From assembly GCA_030605745.1 (NCBI GenBank), contig JAUWHT010000044.1:1-7375 (forward strand): a stretch of DNA of 7,375 bases, in the 5' to 3' direction. Position 1 is the stretch's first letter. Every line of letters begins with the position of its first letter. This DNA comes from Pirellulales bacterium. GTDB taxonomy: Bacteria > Planctomycetota > Planctomycetia > Pirellulales > Thermoguttaceae. The position numbers were made by a program, and so were the translations under genes. Shown one piece after another: positions 5,201 to 7,375 of this stretch. The notes under the pieces were generated by a model. It did not search any database, was not told the DNA's origin, and saw only the letters and a program-made list of their open reading frames with translations.

Positions 5201-7139
5201 AGATCAGCGCACTCTCGGATACGATCAGGTTCGCGAAATAGTCGGAGTACGGAACTCGTGACAGATCACTCTGCTCGATAGAGACTCGTGCTCCGTAGAG
5301 TCCCGCGGCATCCAGCGCCTTGCGTGCGGCCTCAACCTTCTGCCTATCGGGCTCCACGCCATAGATTCTCAGTTCCGTCCGCTTGGCCAACTCGAAGGCA
5401 AGCCGGCCTGTTTCGCAACCCAGCACGAGGCAGTAGCCCTTCTTGATCCCCGTCGTTCGGACGATATGCTCGGCCGCCGCCTCGAAAACTGGCGTCAACT
5501 CGTCGCGAGGATAGGGGGACGGATTGGCCGGTTCTTGCACCGGGCCGACCTGCTCGGATTCCGCCGGTCCGAAGCAGTAAATCGCCCCGGTGTCGGTGCT
5601 CACGAACAGCCGCCCGGCGGCCACGGCCAGACCCTTCGCCTTGCCGTCCACCTTGGCTGTCCACGGTTGCTCGCCAGTGGCCGCGTCAATTGCGACGACT
5701 TGGTCCTCTCCCCCTCCGAACAGGGTGCCGCCCGCGAGGATCAGCGCGTGCGGGCACTGCACCGCACGGCGCCACTTGGTGCATGCCGCGATGTCGGCTT
5801 CGGCTTTCTTGCACTCATCGAGGTCCGAATTCTCTTCTTCCACCACCTTGGCCAGCTCCTCTTCAGCGGACGCAAGCGCCTTGGTGTCGGTCTGGAGCTT
5901 GTCGCCGAGGTCACCCCGGCGCTTCTTCAGAGCGGCAACCTGCTCGTCCGCCTGTTCGCCCTTCTTTGCCAACTCGTTGATTTGCCGGTCGAGTTTTTTC
6001 AATATTTCCTGGCCCCGCTCCACGGCGTTCTTCAAGGAATGCACTTTCCTTCTCGCGGCAGGCCCGGGATGGTAGTGTAGGCTCGTAAACCGCTTCCAGT
6101 ACGGCGCTCGGCGGCGAAGGCTCGGCTCGGCATAACTCTTGCGGTCCAGGGCCATCATCTCGCGTTCGGTGGCCATGTATGAGAAGCCCCGCGAGACGAC
6201 AAGCTGCCGTCCTTTGAACCAGGCGAATCGGGCGCCTGACTTCTGATCGTATCCGAGTATCCCCCGCGTGCCGGTGAAGAGATGATCGTCGGTGAGCAAG
6301 GCGTAGGCGCCGACAGCCGTGCGGTCCCAGAGCGTCTGGTGCAGTAAGCGGCCATTCTCGCGATCGAAAAAGGCGGGCGAGAGCCGCCCCATGGGCACGT
6401 ACAGCCTCTTCTTGGAGGCAAGCAGGTAGCCCTGTGGTGAGAACCAGGTGAACGGCGCGGCGCCGCTGCACGCGTCGTTGCGCCAGATAAGCTGCCCGTC
6501 CTCTGCGCACACTGCGTAGAGATAGACTCCCTCGGAAGGGAAAACGCCTGCGCCGAAGTAGGCGATCCCGTCGTCCACCAGCACGCCGGTCCGCAAAGGC
6601 CATAGCGAGATCATCTTACCGTGTCCGAGCACCTTCTGGTCGCTTGGCCCGGCGCGGATATTCCAGACCATCTTGCCGTCGCTTGCCCGGAGGCAGTAGG
6701 CGAACCCGTCGTCGGACCCGACGTACAGGCGATCCTTCCACACCGTCGGCGCCAGCCGGACCGGCCCGCCGGTCAGCGCGGTCCAGCGGACCTTGCCCGT
6801 CGCTCGATCGAGCGAGTACACCTTGCCGTTGGCAGACGAGCCGAAGTACACGGCCTGACCGGCCATAGTCACGTGGAACACGTCGTCGAAGTGCACGCGC
6901 CGCCCCTCCACGATGCCCTGCACCGAGGGCGTAGGCTTGGGATCACCCCAGGCCGGCTTAGGCGCGTGCCGCGGCTTGAACACCCAACATTGGGACAACG
7001 GCAGCTTCAGTTGCTCCGCCGTTACGCCGCTTCGCGCGATATCGTGCCGATACGTTGGCCAGTCCTCGGCACGCGAGAGACCTCCCAGGGTCAGAAAGAC
7101 CACCGAACAAGCGAGCATTGCGAAACACCAGAGTCTCAT
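2289..7139 (-). CDS. Giant secreted PQQ-like beta-propeller protein with embedded methyltransferase-like domain and malectin/DNRLRE C-terminus
   Basis: The ORF is intact at 1616 residues. Residues 1-24 form a signal peptide (Arg2, a hydrophobic core, then SRA before Glu25), so the protein should leave the cytoplasm. PQQ-type propeller blades, marked by repeated 'xxLDxxTGKxxW' motifs, fill about 27-345 and 461-525. Between them is a charged coiled coil at about 366-452. Residues about 547-712 resemble a class I SAM methyltransferase: a motif I-like VLGCETG (572-578), acidic E596 after the second strand, D625, and LRPLGG (661-666). A second propeller region spans about 722-1215, with another helical insertion at about 910-945. 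The C-terminus has a malectin-like domain (about 1218-1330; YTVRLALADLEQETSGVRVF), an Ig-like NEW3-type domain (about 1358-1456) and a DNRLRE/CBM96-like domain (about 1462-1614; KPWSEKEITYKNRP). There are 32 cysteines, including vicinal C970-C971 and a Cys/His cluster at 1078-1146, but no CxxCH haem motif. No enzymatic activity can be assigned. Propeller and C-terminal modules suggest a cell-surface or periplasmic role linked to carbohydrate. Domain names rest on motif recognition. Confidence 0.88.
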   Translation of the reverse strand: MRLWCFAMLACSVVFLTLGGLSRAEDWPTYRHDIARSGVTAEQLKLPLSQCWVFKPRHAPKPAWGDPKPTPSVQGIVEGRRVHFDDVFHVTMAGQAVYFGSSANGKVYSLDRATGKVRWTALTGGPVRLAPTVWKDRLYVGSDDGFAYCLRASDGKMVWNIRAGPSDQKVLGHGKMISLWPLRTGVLVDDGIAYFGAGVFPSEGVYLYAVCAEDGQLIWRNDACSGAAPFTWFSPQGYLLASKKRLYVPMGRLSPAFFDRENGRLLHQTLWDRTAVGAYALLTDDHLFTGTRGILGYDQKSGARFAWFKGRQLVVSRGFSYMATEREMMALDRKSYAEPSLRRRAPYWKRFTSLHYHPGPAARRKVHSLKNAVERGQEILKKLDRQINELAKKGEQADEQVAALKKRRGDLGDKLQTDTKALASAEEELAKVVEEENSDLDECKKAEADIAACTKWRRAVQCPHALILAGGTLFGGGEDQVVAIDAATGEQPWTAKVDGKAKGLAVAAGRLFVSTDTGAIYCFGPAESEQVGPVQEPANPSPYPRDELTPVFEAAAEHIVRTTGIKKGYCLVLGCETGRLAFELAKRTELRIYGVEPDRQKVEAARKALDAAGLYGARVSIEQSDLSRVPYSDYFANLIVSESALISGEPPGDAAEALRMLRPLGGVISIGQPAQAKGHVKPLQPPVLQRWLATAGIKGAKVTEDDGVWLRFTRGPLPGAGSWTHQYADPGNTTCGDDQLVKCPLGVLWFGELPPTNTIDRHRRAMGPLSTGGRLFLQGRDVVMAHDAYNGLKLWERKIRGANRAGASSQASNLAANADSLFVAVGDKCLRLDAATGRTTATYGLPPKAGSGSWKYVACVGKLLYGSVGDRLFAVDIDTGKHCWVHECKGIRNTEIAIDGGRVFFSDSRMSDEQRQEALKDRIVAIERLKGAEQAEAEKQLKMAVVRMVVALDARTGKTLWQKPTDLTGCCWQRPRWGVPAVICHNGVVVFFGTYTDGHAWRQFFEGQFDARRVVALSANSGEALWSKRIGYRVRPLVIGDTFHAEPWAFDLHTGKQKMRVHPVTGRREPWQFARPGHHCGCPAASPHTMFFRSWCLGYYDLVNDYGTMHFSSQRPGCWINFIPANGLLLFPVAATGCTCQFPNLCTVAFKHRQHNRAWGWYSAAGAMTPVKHLALNLGAPGDRKDKAGTLWLGYPRTREWPLVLGYTSLTVSTSLLPGGGYFKHNLDFLDIQGTDKPWVFASGVRGLKRCVVPLVGPSDGAARYTVRLALADLEQETSGVRVFDIKLQDKVVAEKFDVVKEAGGQNKAIIKEFKGIDVNDKLTIEFVHKAPKPTREQLPILQGIEVQREQVLSLGLTVPSFRLGDTVPEGHEDVCIANHTDREFVGVLRVEAPGNFTVTPIETPVKLALGDKTKITLKAAVAKKVPRGKYPVAVKLVRHDGGLELERQADVEYLPTLGRVVLKAVEDAHVAKEFADRNVGDAETLVVDDYRGVGCDWNHHIAYLKFRLDVPGKPLSAVLRLYNAGNPSDDSGQVCLARKPWSEKEITYKNRPLPGQVLSRIGRVSKHQVVELPLELSLEGMTELSLVIKPTTYDSATYTARESGKPAELVIEYEK

Positions 7140-7146
7140 GAAATTT

Positions 7147-7153
7147 TCCTCCT
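7147..7153 (-). promoter_or_regulatory. Ribosome binding site of the propeller gene
   Basis: AGGAGGA on the minus strand ends 7 nt before the ATG at 7139-7137. It is a near-ideal Shine-Dalgarno sequence and fixes the start of the 1616-residue protein, in agreement with the signal peptide that begins there. Four of its bases also lie in a small potential hairpin (7150-7155 pairing with 7165-7170), so its access may be partly restricted. Confidence 0.8.
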
Positions 7154-7218
7154 ACATTCGTTTGGTAGGAACTGCCTGTTTTGGTGGTCCCTCGCCACCT
7201 AGCGGAAGACCGATTGCA

Positions 7219-7375
7219 TCATGTGTTTCTCCATAGGTGATGGGGTTTGGCGGCATCGGTCTTGAACGGCAGCGTCACCTTCTGGCCGGAGCCGGCCGAC
7301 TGGTAGGCGGCAAAGATCGCCTCCAACACCGCCCGGCCGTCCTCGCCCGTCACCAGAGGTCGCTTGTCGTGCTTC
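7219..7375 (-). CDS. Gfo/Idh/MocA-family oxidoreductase, C-terminal fragment (cut by window edge)
   Basis: Only the last 51 codons and the TGA stop (7221-7219) are in the window, and the reading frame is open to the edge. The segment reads PLVTGEDGRAVLEAIFAAYQ, then SAGSGQKVTLPF, ending in KPHHLWRNT. The pattern of a Gly-Glu-Asp-Gly loop followed by an amphipathic 'xxVLExIxAAYxSAxxG' helix and a 'VxLPF' strand is typical of the C-terminus of Gfo/Idh/MocA NAD(P)-dependent sugar or inositol dehydrogenases. In these the helix packs on the substrate-binding domain. The Rossmann NAD site and catalytic Lys/His would lie outside the window, so substrate and activity cannot be judged. It is followed after 79 nt by the giant propeller gene on the same strand, and probably shares its transcript because no convincing terminator separates them. 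The truncation is due to the window edge, not gene decay. Confidence 0.8.
   Translation of the reverse strand, partial: KHDKRPLVTGEDGRAVLEAIFAAYQSAGSGQKVTLPFKTDAAKPHHLWRNT

Noticed and set aside
2637..5261. Long plus-strand open frames opposite the propeller gene
   Set aside because: They are low-complexity mirror translations of a gene with clear repeated motifs, and no Shine-Dalgarno or family signature was seen.
7183..7199. GGTGG/CCACC stem after the dehydrogenase gene as a terminator
   Set aside because: It has only 5 bp and no T-run follows on the minus strand.
7199..7222. Seven-codon mini-ORF overlapping the stop of the dehydrogenase gene
   Set aside because: It is too short, has no Shine-Dalgarno of its own and no sign of a leader-peptide role.

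Overview
The window looks like a GC-rich chromosomal segment from a planctomycete, probably Pirellulales-like. The clues are a very large exported PQQ-type beta-propeller protein ending in malectin-like and DNRLRE modules, a neighbouring Gfo/Idh/MocA-type dehydrogenase, and short GC-rich extragenic palindromes. The taxonomic call is an inference from gene content; no rRNA or other marker gene is present.

Every gene I can support lies on the minus strand, so transcription runs from high to low coordinates. In that order: (1) 7375-7219, the last 51 residues of a Gfo/Idh/MocA-family oxidoreductase, cut by the window edge; (2) 7139-2289, a 1616-residue secreted protein with two PQQ-like propeller regions, a coiled-coil insertion, an embedded methyltransferase-like domain and carbohydrate-binding-type C-terminal modules; (3) 2279-1260, a MoxR-family AAA+ ATPase starting at TTG only 9 nt after the previous stop; (4) 1121-225, a DUF58 protein with an intact MIDAS motif. 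Region 224-1 holds no gene I can support. It contains a 16-bp perfect inverted repeat followed by a short U-run on the minus strand, which would make a reasonable operon end.

The 138-bp gap between the MoxR and DUF58 genes is the oddest DNA here. It carries a 32-nt inverted repeat (31 of 32 matching) built from TAGTGGT/TAGTGGA heptamers, flanking an 81-nt centre with a strong GC hairpin. The MoxR stop codon lies inside one arm, and the DUF58 start codon sits just beyond the other with no Shine-Dalgarno sequence.

Functionally, MoxR plus DUF58 is a classic chaperone-type pair. In methylotrophs the equivalent pair (moxR/mxaR and moxS/mxaS) helps mature methanol dehydrogenase, a PQQ beta-propeller enzyme with a vicinal-cysteine ring. 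Here the pair directly follows, and is tightly coupled to, a PQQ-like propeller protein that has its own Cys-Cys pair and a Cys/His-rich segment. The idea that this is a dedicated maturation cassette for the giant protein is the main hypothesis of this report. It is inference, not demonstration.
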